In this document: positions 1-11,050 of the stretch, piece by piece
How positions within the stretch are numbered: the stretch's first letter is position 1
How the letters are laid out: each line of letters begins with the position of its first letter
The notes under the pieces: generated by a model
Databases searched by the model: none
Told to the model about the DNA's origin: nothing
The model's input: the letters and a program-made list of their open reading frames with translations, nothing else
DNA from: Nematopogon swammerdamellus
Lineage: Eukaryota; Arthropoda; Insecta; Lepidoptera; Adelidae
Assembly (NCBI GenBank): GCA_946902875.1
Contig: OX336355.1
Location: forward strand, 9,383,347-9,447,346
Direction of reading: 5' to 3'
Length of the DNA: 64,000 nucleotides
Translations under genes and position numbers: made by a program

Positions 1-45
1 GTAGGTGATGTCCGATGAACCGTGTCAGTTTTCATATAAAAACAA
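1..45 (+). mobile_element. SINE-S 3' end fragment
   Basis: The GTAGGTGATGT...CCGTGTCAGTTTTCAT stretch followed by an A-rich tail matches the 3' end of the SINE-S copies at 14358, 19573 and 51043. It is cut by the window edge, with a small local divergence. Confidence 0.7.
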
Positions 46-636
46 AACAAAACAAAGTTATATCTGACCACCGCCGAATAAACTGTCTTCAATCAAAACC
101 TTAGAATGAAACAAACTTTCCTCCTCCAATGCTGAAACCTTTTCAATCCCGATGCCGTCTCGCAGCAAGTTTCAGTCAGCGTTACTTTGATATTCCACAA
201 GTCAAGTCAAACATCTGAACGCGAAGTTATCAATCAAAAGTTGCAAAGAGTTTTGCCGAGAAGCGCGCTTCCAGCAAACTTGTGATGTTTGTCTTCGGGG
301 GAACAAAAGTTATGGCGAACAAAAAATAAACACCTACAGTCTGCTCGAAAAGTAATTTATACACGTGGACCTGCTTAAAATATGTTTTTATGAACATACA
401 ACAAACATTTATGTAGCAGTTTTTTTACCAACCATACACTTGAGGGAAGGTAAGTTTCCATACACGTAAACACCTACCTTCCCTCGAGCAAACACATACC
501 CCTCATACAAACTGTCTGCTTCTCTTTAAAATAGTTTTTATAATTTCAATACTTCGGTGTTAGTGGAAAATACTCCAGGTTGCCCAATTTACAGACGACA
601 AACCCACACAAAGAGACAAAATTCCAAAATGCTGTA

Positions 637-894
637 TAGAGCGTTCCAACTAAAAGTTCCCTTCGCCGTTATGTTGGCTCCACTGTCAGTGTCACTGTCA
701 GTGCTTAAATTCGTGCTGCCAGATTGTGAAGATTATATTACCTAATAATGTAATCGGTATTTACCGTACAAACAATACGGTAAATACTGATTACGGTTAA
801 ATCTGTACACATAGCAACCCTCAACGCTGTTTTGACAGATAGACAGTGGAGCCAACATAACGGCGAAGGGAACTTTTAGTTGGAACGCTGTCTA
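637..894. mobile_element. MITE-1, copy a (TA-flanked)
   Basis: Terminal inverted repeats of about 50 bp (GCGTTCCAACTAAAAGTTCC at the left, its reverse complement at the right) enclose a non-coding core and are bordered by TA. A second copy of the same family lies at 43854-44116. TA flanks and size suggest a Tc1/mariner-type non-autonomous element. A short reading frame inside it is not a gene. Confidence 0.85.
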
Positions 895-1825
895 TAAAAA
901 TGTTTGATACTTACATGTGACAATATAATTGTGACGCAAATTCGACTGATGTATGCGGACGTTTTGAGCTGACTGTACAAAGACCGCTTGGGAAGCTGGT
1001 GAAAATTTTGATAATGTTTCGCTGTTGAAAGTAGCGCAATTTGGAAGTTAGCCAAACTGTTTTTAACACCTAATCAATACGAAATGGCAACCGCGCGCGC
1101 GGTTGCCATAAGGGACGTCATATGTTACGGCATTTAAGGTGATAGAAACATTATGTAATTTTTGGCCCATTTAGGCCTTACTGAATGCAAGGGGTTAAGA
1201 CGGAAAAAAGTTAACTAATAGGTACCTTTAATTAAAAATCAACTAGGTTTTTATTTGCGAAAGCTAATGGATAATATTTATTAAAATTGCTTGGATATTT
1301 TTGGCAAACCCTTTCTTCAAAGATACTAAATCTAATATTTTCTGCTTACATACATTTTAGGAACGACTTTCCTAGTTTCTTACTTAGATTTTTTTGTAAT
1401 TTTTTTTTATGATTTTCTTTTTGAACATTTAACTATACAATTATTATGAATGTTACTAAATAAATTTATATATTTTTTATGTTTCTAATTCTTGCTTTGC
1501 CTTGCTCACCAGCCATTTTTTCTTCAGTAGGTACTCTCTTGAAAATGTTACATAAATTACGGCGGCATTGCACAACCTTTCTCATTCTCACATTATTTCC
1601 GAGAGAGTGAGAGAGCAAAGGCAACATGAACACCTTAGCAGGCATAATATAAACGCAATAAGATACGCCAGTGGTCTGGACGTTTATTTCACACTACCTA
1701 GCTTCTCCTAAGCTCCGCCCGCCCGCATCATTGAAGAATTTGAGCGAATTTCTGAACTACGAGTACAATTTACAGTTAAATGTAATAACTATAATAATAT
1801 ACCCTACGGAGTACTTTTTATAGAT
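895..1825. other. AT-rich intergenic DNA
   Basis: No coding exon or recognised element is visible, apart from a perfect 26-bp palindrome at 1084-1109. Confidence 0.5.
1084..1109. repeat. perfect 26-bp palindrome
   Basis: ATGGCAACC, then GCGCGCGC, then GGTTGCCAT reads identically on both strands with no spacer. Confidence 0.9.
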
Positions 1826-2233
1826 GTTTTTTTTATGTAATCCGATATGGGTGGCTGAGTCAGAGGGGCCAAAGCACATGCTCTGACTAGCCAATATCAC
1901 CTCCGAGAAGGTAGGTGCCATACCGGAGCCTTCCCTTTGGATTGCTGGCTATACTGGATTAGAGGAGAACACAGCCGAGGCTGCTATGCGGACATCTTAT
2001 ATCCAGTAAGGTGGTACCAACCCAGTCGGCTGCAATTTGAGCCTACCACCTAGTAAGGGGCAAGGGAAGGGACCTACAGTTTTACGTTCCCAATGATGAA
2101 GCAGCGGGTGTAGGTACTCGTATGTACGTAAATTCTTCGTCAGAAAAAACTCATTGGTACACGCCGACCGATTCTAACCTCGGACCTCTCGCAAGAGAAG
2201 CCGACGCCCAGACCACTCGGCCACCCGCCGCTT
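1826..2233 (-). mobile_element. SINE-T, near full length
   Basis: On the minus strand this starts with a tRNA-like head (GGCGGGTGGCCGAGTGG A-box region near 2220, a degenerate B box near 2175) and ends in ATGTAAAAAAAA near 1830. Body motifs such as CCTACCTTCTCGGAGGTGAT match the plus-strand copy at 17296-17669. Confidence 0.85.
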
Positions 2234-3261
2234 AAAAGAATTAAACTTAACTCCACATATTCCTATATACGAGTACTAAGAGAAAGACACGCTTACTACC
2301 TACTTACTAAGGCTTACATTCTAATAACGGTTCAGTACATGATAAATCGGATCTAGTTTTTTTTATCTGTTTAGTTTGTTGTCCTAAATAACATTATTTT
2401 TGTCTTTTTTCTCACATAAAAAATCAACAACGATATCTTGCCGGCTTTAGAAGATATTTAAGGGTAAAGTTTTTTTTTAGATTATCTTCTTTCCATATGG
2501 CTCTCGGAGGTCAATAAGTGCCGACCTCGTTTTAGATTTTTGATATGTTATTTAGGGCAATAAACTAAAACGATAAAAAATACGTTGATCCGATTTACTG
2601 TCTTTTATGGAAACTGACACGGTTGGCTACATCACCTACAACATCCGTGATGTCAGCCCATAACACCGACTAAATAACGACTTGTGTACTAAAAACCTAA
2701 TTACACTGGATTATTTTATTATAGACATACCACGGAATGCCTTTGTAACGAGAGCTCATTTGCATATTATATCTCTGTACGATTACATAACCCAAACACC
2801 CATGTCAATCGGGTCATAAATTATCCAAAGCCCAATTTCCAGATTGATTTAAAGGGGACGTATTGAAGCGAACGTGTATTGGACCGTAACTTACATATAC
2901 GTGAGTGTGTGATGGATGGGAGCAATAAGTTGCCCTGAGGGACACGTCAGATTTATTGACTAAATTATTAAGAGCATGCGCCCTTAAATACAGCTTCTTA
3001 GACTTGATTATTGTCCTTTTTAGGGTTCCGTATACATACGAAGGGCACACGGCAAAAACAAGAAATATGACACAAACATCAAACTGAGTTAATTCAAAGA
3101 TTTTGAAGTTCCAAAGAAAATTTATTAATGATTAAAATAAGTTAAGATTCATAAAACGTTTATTTGTTTAACTATCTAAATAAATTTGAAAAAAACTTTA
3201 TTCCTGTAAATAAATAAAAAATCTAACTAAGTAAAACAGTTGAATACAAAAACAAAGCTAA
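2234..3261. other. AT-rich stretch with a SINE-S scrap
   Basis: A minus-strand SINE-S 3' fragment lies at about 2606-2670 (GAAACTGACACGGTTGGCTA...). The rest is AT-rich and I recognise nothing in it. Confidence 0.55.
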
Positions 3262-3600
3262 GCCTATGCCGTCTGTCTGTCTGTCCGCACGAGGGTTTTA
3301 TCGTTTGAACAGTTATAGGTAGCCGGTTGAAATTTCCTCAGAATAATATGGGTTATTATGGCGGACATGGCAAGAAATAATAAAAAAATCAAAGAGTAAA
3401 AAATTTAGGTCCATCAATTTTTTACTTTTAAGTATCATAATATGCAAAAGACCGCCATCTACCGAATCATTCAAATATTTTGAATACAAAAATATGAGCG
3501 GTCACCGATAGATGGCGTGATACGCGAGATACGTGCGAGTGCGACCGCGTGATTGCTGGGCACACTCGCTATACGTGCAAGGAGGAACATATGGCTACGC
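3262..3600 (-). repeat. lepidopteran interspersed-repeat tail
   Basis: GTCTGTCTGTCTGTCCGCAC followed by GGTAGCCGGTTGAAATTTCC is the reverse complement of the tail at 43400-43530 (GAAAATTTCAACGGGCTACC...GACGGACAGAC). The adjoining DNA to 3600 is low-complexity without a gene. Confidence 0.65.
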
Positions 3601-4271
3601 AACCCTTTGTCTGTGAACAACGTTCTCACTTTTAAATATTAAGACGTTATCTTCCGTCAGTAGGTAATGTTACACACCACTGTAGGAGAAATTAGTTTTT
3701 ATGTAACAAAAATTTCACAGTACATATGTTTATTTTTCATTTCAGTCACCAAAATCCATGCCATTTGCAATACTATAGGGCTGGTCAAATACTGGCTGAA
3801 CCTAACCAAACCTGAACAAATATATTCGTTAGAAACAAATATAGGTATGCCGTAATATGTAAAATATTTAATTGGTCCAAACAATTTTGTTCTCATACAG
3901 TTATAGCAAATTCGCGAAAAACTACATAATATTCATAAGCTGGAATGAGATAACATCATTGTATGTGACAAGGAAATCGCAGAAATTTTTAACAAATAAA
4001 TTTTTATTCGAACTCAAGGCAATGCAATTCGCTGCGAAAGCGAGAATAAATGAACCGCTGAATATTTCCAATGGGGCGCAATGGCGCCGCAGCGCAGCGC
4101 AGGAATCGGGGCGGTAAATCGAAAATTACCCTTCACTCCGACATTGTCGTTTTTATAGTACCCGAAATGGTTGGCTACACCACCTCACTGATATCGGCCC
4201 ATTAGATCTTGCTCGTGGCGGAACTAGACTGCCAATCCATAGCTCTCTCTGCCCGTACCTACAATCCTACA
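3601..4271. other. intergenic, degenerate SINE-S scrap
   Basis: Mostly unrecognised AT-rich DNA. A degraded minus-strand SINE-S end (ATGGTTGGCTACACCACCTC) lies at about 4165-4205, next to the mariner insertion. Confidence 0.45.
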
Positions 4272-5198
4272 TACGAGGGTGGGTCAATAAGTCCGTGACT
4301 TTTTGAATGAAACACAGGTTTTTGGATAAAATATCATTTTATTTTTCTACATAGTCTCCTTTGAGCTCTATACACTTTGTCCAACGTTTCTCCAATTTTT
4401 TTATCCCTTCCAAAAAATAAGATTTGTCGAGGTCATCAAAATAGGTGTTTTTTTGTGAGATGATTTCATCGTTGGAGTCAAATTTCTTTCCGCCGAGCCA
4501 TTTATTCAGGTTTTGAAACAAGAAATAGTCACTCGGGGCTAAATCCGGAGAAAAGGGCAGATGAGGGAGCAATTCGTAGCCTAATTCATGGATTTTTGCA
4601 ATGGAAACTGCACATGTGTGCACCCTTGCATTGTGGTCGATTGTGAGCAAATGCGGCACCCATCTTGCGGAAAGCTTTCTCATACCCAAGTGATCATTCA
4701 AAATTGAAACCACTGAGCCATGTGAGATGCCTATAACTTCCACAATCTTTCGCACTTTCAATATCCGATCGGCCAACACCATATCGTGAATTTTTTCAAT
4801 TGTTTCGGGTGTAGAGACCTCAACTGGGCGTCCAGAACGTTCGGCATCTTCCGTGCTTGTACGGCCACAACGAAATTCAGTAAACCACTTTTTTACCATT
4901 GAAATTGATGGTGCAGAGTTCCCGTAGTATTTATCAAGCTTAGCCTTGGTTTGAGTGATGGTTTTTTTCCGCAAAAAATAATGCTTAATGTGCACACGAA
5001 ATTCACTTTTTTCCATTTTCTCCTCAAATCGCACAGTAGTCTGCTATCAATGGCTGTCAAACACAAACTAAATGACGCAGCTTGTTCAAAGTTTGCCAGG
5101 AGTCAATTGACAGATGCCTGCTGACAGGAGCAGTGTTGCCCTTTCAGATAAGAGGCGGGAAATTAAAAAAGTCACGGACTTATTGACCCGCCCTCGTA
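4272..5198 (-). mobile_element. mariner element, internally deleted
   Basis: Matching terminal inverted repeats CGAGGGTGGGTCAATAAGTC (left) and its near-perfect complement (right; one mismatch in the first 20 bases) are bounded by TA dinucleotides at 4272-4273 and 5197-5198, the hallmark of Tc1/mariner insertion. The body carries one transposase frame on the minus strand. At about 925 bp it is shorter than the usual 1.3 kb. Confidence 0.95.
4339..5016 (-). pseudogene. mariner transposase with internal deletion
   Basis: The frame is open for about 225 codons from the ATG at 5016; an in-frame ATG at 5034 is also possible, but family members start MEK.EFRV. The N-terminal half has the two helix-turn-helix DNA-binding units (KHYFLRKKTITQTK, then ERSGRPVEV...). 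The frame then jumps from WVPHLLT to DHNARVHT and on to LPFSPDLAPSDYF. Mariner transposases are normally about 345 residues with a D,D34D triad. Here the second and third aspartates are present (DHNAR, PSDYF), but the block with the first aspartate (the DETW-type motif) is missing while the frame stays open. The protein could still bind the terminal repeats but should not catalyse transposition. Confidence 0.9.
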
Positions 5199-5385
5199 TT
5201 TTCCCCCAAGTACAGTTTCGGGTCCTAGTCTAGTCGAGGGACAGACACGTGTCAGGCCGGCATGGCATTCGCACCCCCCATACGACCGGATTTCTGAGGA
5301 CGTCGTTGGACACTTTATGGGTGGTACAGCGCCGGATGTGGCGTTTTCTATATAAAATAAATTGGTCCAGCCGGCCACACTGCAC
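5199..5385 (+). mobile_element. LINE-F 3' end fragment
   Basis: CCCCAAGTACAGTTTCGGGTC and GGCCGGCATGGCATTCGCAC match the ends at 30345-30500 and 58440-58700, where the frame still resembles a LINE ORF2 C-terminus (RTGKLWNA...). It directly abuts the mariner TA, so the mariner probably landed at its edge. Confidence 0.7.
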
Positions 5386-5491
5386 ATAGGCCGTTTTTCA
5401 TTGCCACGCAGCAACATGACTCATGTCGTATAGCTATCTACCTATGCCTCATTCGGGGTCCTATAACACAGTCACGTGACCCGCTATAATG

Positions 5492-5496
5492 ACATG

Positions 5497-5531
<35 letters not shown>
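5492..5531. repeat. (CT)n microsatellite
   Basis: A run of TC dinucleotides with one interruption. Confidence 0.9.
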
Positions 5532-5532
<1 letters not shown>

Positions 5533-7559
5533 GCGGGTGACGTGTGAACTAGATTGCTAAACGGAACACACTTACTGATATTTCAGACATCATATAATTT
5601 TTCCACAGTGTTTATCAAGAGCAATTTAATTCGGAAGAGCGACACGTGTTTGTCCCTAAAACAGGCTGCTTCGTACCGACTAATTAATCAGTGGAAGTAT
5701 GTAATCGAACCAATTTATGGTTCAGTTTTCAATGAACATCGTCTACAGAGTGGAAGTAGGTATATTGTCCTGACTTCCGCTCTTTGTACAAGCTGTCTTT
5801 CATTAAACACGTAAGTGGAGTCGTATAATTGCTTTTATTTATTTATCTTCACTTTTCGAGCGGTAATTAGCCCTCGATAGCCACTCTAAGCTCCCAATTT
5901 TAAGTTAATTACGAGTACTAATTACAAACATAGCTATGAACCATCCCGAATAAACCAGCTTTCTAATAAAAAAAAACGCATCCAAATCGGTCCATTTGTT
6001 TGGGAGCTACGATGCCACAGACACACACACACCTATACACACACACACGTTAAACTTATAACACCCCTCCGTTTGCGTCGGGTGTTAATAAAAAAGCGGC
6101 TTCAGAACTCTGCACAGTCTATGGCAATATTTGATAGCAGTAAGCTGGCTTCACTGCTGCCTGTTGACATACGATTTGGGAAATAATAGCACAGTCTAAT
6201 TACCGGCTACCTACCTACCGAGCAATGAAGACGGCCTTCGATCGCTGTTCTGTGTACCTACCCCATTATTATTAGCGTCGCAGTAACGCACACGTTAGGT
6301 TAGGTACTGTCAGCGCGTACGTTAGTGGCCTCCGGCAGGAAACCGAGAATGGAATGTAAAGTGTTGTGAGTCAATATCTGAATGTAACGACATTTACGAA
6401 ACCTCTTTTTTATTTATGACATTAAATTATTTAACTAATAAGGTTTTATTGCGTGGTTGAAGTACGAAGACAAAACAGGGATAATCGTTTAAAGATCTAT
6501 CGGCCTCCGCCCGCAGAGGCCACGAACGTGCGCGCTAACTAACTATAGGACTATGCTTTAGGTCAGCGTGAAGAATAGGTTGCGCGCGCAGTAAACACTC
6601 CACAACCAGCAAAGTACCGACCGCCGCCGCGCCGCCGTACGGGGTCTAACCAAAACTATTCTTGGTCCTTCGAGCCGGATAAGATCTAACACAATACCCT
6701 CAACTCCACAATCAACAGTGTAAAGATGAATTTACGAAATATTCGACGTATTAGTCATCGATTCTGTGAGGGATAGTCCATTGTTAGCTGCTTGAATAAT
6801 TAGTTAAATTTGATATTGCCCTTCGGCACATTTAGGGTTGGCTCGTAATGGGTTAAAGTATAGACAAATAAACATTAAATATTATATTAATGTAATCACT
6901 AATCTGCCTAATAAAGTTAATTGGGACGATTCTCGATTATTCTGTGTTATACAATTTATTATTTCGAAGAAAAAGCTGTTCTCACTGAGTGAGCGCTATA
7001 ATATAAAAATACACTTAATAGTATTTTAAGTCCAGGTTCGGTATAGCCGGTATGACCAAAGGGGAGCGCTGGCAAGGCACTTAGTTCCGATGGGCTTTTA
7101 GTTTGAAGAAATTATAAAAATTTTAATAAAAATGCGTAGAACAAAAATCTTACCAAACAATATAATTTTTCTGCTAAATCCCATATCAGCTGATCCCTGC
7201 AGTTTTCTCTCCGATTCCAAGAACATTGGGTCGGATATAGGTGTAGGTAGATAGATTGTACTCATAGATCTTACGCGAGATAATGTGTGTGCTCGGTGTT
7301 ATGAACACCCATAAATTCGGGTATTATTTGCGGGCTTGTTGTCGCAAGATGTATGGATTTAGCGACACAGCTAGTCGTCTTTATGAACGTTGTACTTTAA
7401 GTAACGTCAAAAAGCGGTCATGGGAGTTCATTGTATAATTTCATCCATATAGGTAGGTAACCTACGCTTGGGCATGTCGAAAATTCCGCCAGTTCTAAAT
7501 TCAATGCGAAGAAGAACTGACACACAAACTTCCCAAGTCACAATGTTTTGTTTTGTTTG
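5532..7559. other. intergenic DNA, no gene seen
   Basis: It holds an (AC)n-rich patch at 6019-6052 next to a common repeat phrase (CATCCAAATCGGTCCATTTG), moderately GC-rich DNA at 6480-6660, and a degraded SINE-S piece at about 7035-7090 (TAGCCGGTATGACCAAAGGGG). Short open frames have no recognisable product. Confidence 0.45.
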
Positions 7560-8115
7560 TTTTTGAGTCGATCTCGCGTGGGGATTGTTCCGTAGCTTTC
7601 CGATTTTCGTGAAAACTAATTTGAAGACCTAGGAATTTCGTTTAGGTTTTCCTGTGAACTATAAGAGAAGACCTATATCACCAATAGTTTTTTTTTTTCT
7701 AAATTTTAGACACAGTACTTTCCGAGATAGCGGGGGAATTCTGGATTTTTTTATATTTTCATTAATATCTTAGAAACTATGCATTTTACAATTAAGAAAA
7801 ATATAAATTGTATTCCTTATAACGAGCCCTTTTCATTGATATGTCACATGACAAGATGCACATGAAGAAACATTATTAATTTTCTAATTAGTCCTCCAAA
7901 ATTTACACACAAAAATCTAAATTCGTTCATTTACTCTTGCTTTACGTCCGTGATTGGGTCTTAACATCAAACTCTATAAGGTATGCTGTACCAAAATTCG
8001 ACGTTTTTCATCCAGTAGATTCGGAGAAAATAAGCTGTGACAGACGAACAAACAGACACGAGTAATCCTATAAGGTTCCGTTTTTTCCCCCTCTTGAGGT
8101 ACGGAACCCTAAAAA
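7560..8115 (+). repeat. lepidopteran interspersed repeat
   Basis: It contains TTTTGAGTCGATCTCGCGTG, a CAGACGAACAAACAGACACG tract and ends GGTACGGAACCCTAAAAATG, the typical 3' boundary of an abundant lepidopteran repeat family. No coding capacity. Confidence 0.6.
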
Positions 8116-8349
8116 TGGTAGAAACAATGTGCAAAACAATTAGGTATATTCGGTTCCTTTATTTCGGTAAATTCTGAGTATTTTCAACCGACTTCCAAAA
8201 GGAGGAGTATTTCATAACTACCTACATTTAAATCAGTACCAATTTCCAAGAGCTCAATAGCAATTTATTTCTGAGTAATAGAATACTTCTTTTGAAAATA
8301 AAACATTCTTGGAAACAATATTTCTCACAACATATTTATTACAATCATC

Positions 8350-9424
8350 AATACTAATAATAAATCTGTAAGGGATGGTCATGGAGTAAGTTACTTTGTT
8401 TTAGGAAATATTGAGTTTGTAGCCTCTATGTATGATACTAAAGCTAAATTGACGATTTTTAGAAATCTTTTCTGTATGTATGTATGTATGTATGTATGTA
8501 TGTTCCTCCATAACTCTTAAAGCCATAATCCGAATTTGATGAAACTTAGTACAAACCCATTTTACTATACGGGACACAGGATAGGCTTACTAAAATTCAC
8601 TTCCGGCTACGCTAAGATGTGGCTCCCATACAAATCGAATTGTTCCAAGCGCCGAAATAATGGGCGGCGCGGCGCGGCGGGGGTTAGTAGCGCGTCTCGC
8701 GGAGACTGGCAGCCCGGCGGCGGCGGCGAATGCGCGGGACGCGGCGCGGGGTACGGTCTGGCGGAGCGCGGTGTGTGTGTGTATGCATTGTCTCGGAAGA
8801 GTTTCTTATATTTTAATTCGATTCATAATAATAAGTAGGTTGTCCGGAGGTTTCTCTCTCTCGGGTCCGACCATCGGTAGCCTGGGTTCGCCCCGCCGCC
8901 GGTGGTGGAAATTCCATTTTGTTATTTTGTATTAATTTTAGATTTAAGTTTTTTATGTAAAATTAATATAAAAAAGAAATGTGTCAATAAACGAATAAAC
9001 TTAGTAGGTTAACTTCGTTAGGTATCTATTTGATTAATTTTAGGTGCAAACCTATGTAAAAGTGTTATTGCGAGTCGATGTTAGCGGATATTTATTTAAC
9101 TGAAGTTCCTATTTGATTTAAGTTAATTGATCGTATGTTTATTATATTGTACGTAGTGTAGTATGCGCGGTATATTAGCGAAGAGATTCTTATTTTTACC
9201 CGATTACGGCGAAGCGAAAAGGAGTGTTATGTTTTTGACCGGTATGTATGTATGTATGTATGTTCAACTGTTCCCTCATAATAACTTCGACACTACTTAT
9301 CATAATTTGACAAATGAGGTATCGTTGGATGCGTCTTGACCGTACGCTGGTCGTCAAGACGCATCCAACGTCTATAGGCTATAGGATATGGCGCCCTCTA
9401 GAGGACATAAGTAATGATAAAAAA
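8350..9424. repeat. interspersed repeat DNA with (TATG)n tracts and a GC-rich block
   Basis: TATG repeats lie at 8475-8504 and 9241-9263, each followed by a TTCCTCC/TTCAACTG lead-in typical of lepidopteran non-autonomous repeats. A GC-rich block (GGCGCGGCGCGGCGGGGG) sits at 8660-8780. Overlapping open frames across the GC block are compositional. Confidence 0.5.
9323..9370. repeat. perfect 18-bp inverted repeat, 12-nt loop
   Basis: CGTTGGATGCGTCTTGAC at 9323-9340 is followed after 12 nt by its exact reverse complement at 9353-9370. Confidence 0.95.
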
Positions 9425-11050
9425 TTGCCCGCGGCTTCGCTCGCGTGAAATTCGTATTTCAAAGGAAGAAAGTAAGTAACTAAGGGCGAGCTGGGTTCAG
9501 GTAAACGATAAACCGTCTCGAAGAAAGTGAGTAACTTTTTGAGGCCGAAGGCGAAGTTCAGGAAGACGATAAACCTTCTCGAAGACAGTAAGTAACTATG
9601 GGCGAGGCCGAAGGCCGAGCTGCGTTCAGGAAGAGGATAACCTTTTCGAAGAAAGTAAGTAATTATGGGCGAGGCCGAAGGCCGAGCTGCGTTCAGGATG
9701 AGGGTAAACTTTTCGAAGAAAGTAAGTAACAGAGGGCGAGGCTGATGGCGGAGCTGCGTTCAGGAAAACGATAAACCTTCTCGAAGACAGTAAGTAACTA
9801 TGGGCGAGGCCGAAGGCCGAGCTGCGTTCAGGAAGAGGATAACCTTTTCGAATAAAGTAAGTAACAGAGGGCGAGGCCGAAGGCCGAGCTGCGTTCAGGA
9901 AGACGATAAACCTTTTCGAAGACAGTAAGTAACTATGGGCGAGGCCGAAGGCCGAGCTGCATTCAGCATGCGGGTAAACTTTTCGAAGAAAGTAAGTAAC
10001 AGAGGGCGAGGCCGAAGGCCGAGCTGCGTTCAGGAAAACGATAAACCTTCTCGAAGACAGTAAGTAACTATGGGCGAGGCCGAAGGCCGAGCTGCGTTCA
10101 GAAAGAGGATGACCTGTTCGAAGAAAGTAAGTAACAGAGGGCGAGGCCGAAGGCCGAGCTTCGTTCAGGAAGACGATAAACCTTTTCGAACACAGTAAGT
10201 AACTATAGGCGAGGCCGAAGGCCGAGCTGCGTTCAGGAAGACGATAAATTCTCGAATACAGTAAGTAACTATGGGCAAGGCCGAAGGCCGAGATGTGTTC
10301 AGGAAGAGGATCCTTTTCGAAGAAAGTAAGTAACAAAGAAGTTACTTTCTTCGAGAAGATTTATGGTCTTCCTGAACGCAGCTCGGCCTTCGGACTCGCC
10401 CTCGGTTACTAACATTCTTCGAAAAGGTTATCCTCTTCCTGAACGAAGCTCGGCCTTCGGCCTCGCCCTTTGTTACTTACTTCTTAAAGATGGTTTATCC
10501 TCTTCCTGAACGCAGCTCGGCCTTCGGCCTCGCCCATAGTTACTTACTGTCTTCGAAAAGGTTTATCGTCTTCCTGAACGCAGCTCGGCCTTCGGCCTCG
10601 CCCTCTGTTACTTACTTTCTTAGAAAATGTTATCCTCTTCCTGAACGCAGCTCGGCCTTCGGCCTCGCCCATAGTTACTTACTGTCTTCGAGAAGGTTCA
10701 GTTTTCCTGAACGCAGCTCGGCCTTCGGCCTCGCCCTCTGTTACATACTTTCTTCGAAAAGTTTCCCCTCATCCTGAACGAAGCTCGGCCTTCGGCCTCG
10801 CCCATAGTTACTTACTTTCTTCGAAAAGGTTATCCTCTTCCTGAACGCAGCTCGGCCTTCGGCCTCGCCCATAGTTACTTACTGTCTTCGAGAAGGTTTA
10901 TCGTCTTCCTGAACGCAACTCCGCCTTCGGCCTCAAAAAGTTACTCACTTTCTTCGAGACGGTTTATCGTTTACCTGAACCCAGCTCGCCCTTAGTTACT
11001 TACTTTCTTCCTTTGAAATACAAATTTCACGCGAGCGAAGCCGCGGGCAA
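9425..11050. mobile_element. foldback element FB1 (inverted arms of tandem repeats)
   Basis: The outer ends TTGCCCGCGGCTTCGCTCGC and their reverse complement bracket two opposed arms. Each arm is a tandem array of a roughly 67-bp unit (GGGCGAGGCCGAAGGCCGAG ... CGATAAACC...TCGAAGACAGTAAGTAAC). Two unit types alternate: TATGGGCGAGG after GACAGTAAGTAAC, and AGAGGGCGAGG after GAAAGTAAGTAAC. The higher-order period is therefore about 134 bp. The dyad centre is near 10338 and the left arm is longer (about 910 versus 710 bp). Repetitive translations in this block reflect the tandem repeat and are not a gene. The layout resembles Foldback-type transposons. Confidence 0.85.

Noticed and set aside
9626..10336. 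A 236-codon repetitive open frame on the minus strand (and a 95-codon one on plus at 10490)
   Set aside because: It is a translation of the FB1 tandem repeat, whose unit length keeps the frame open. The same peptide appears on both arms.
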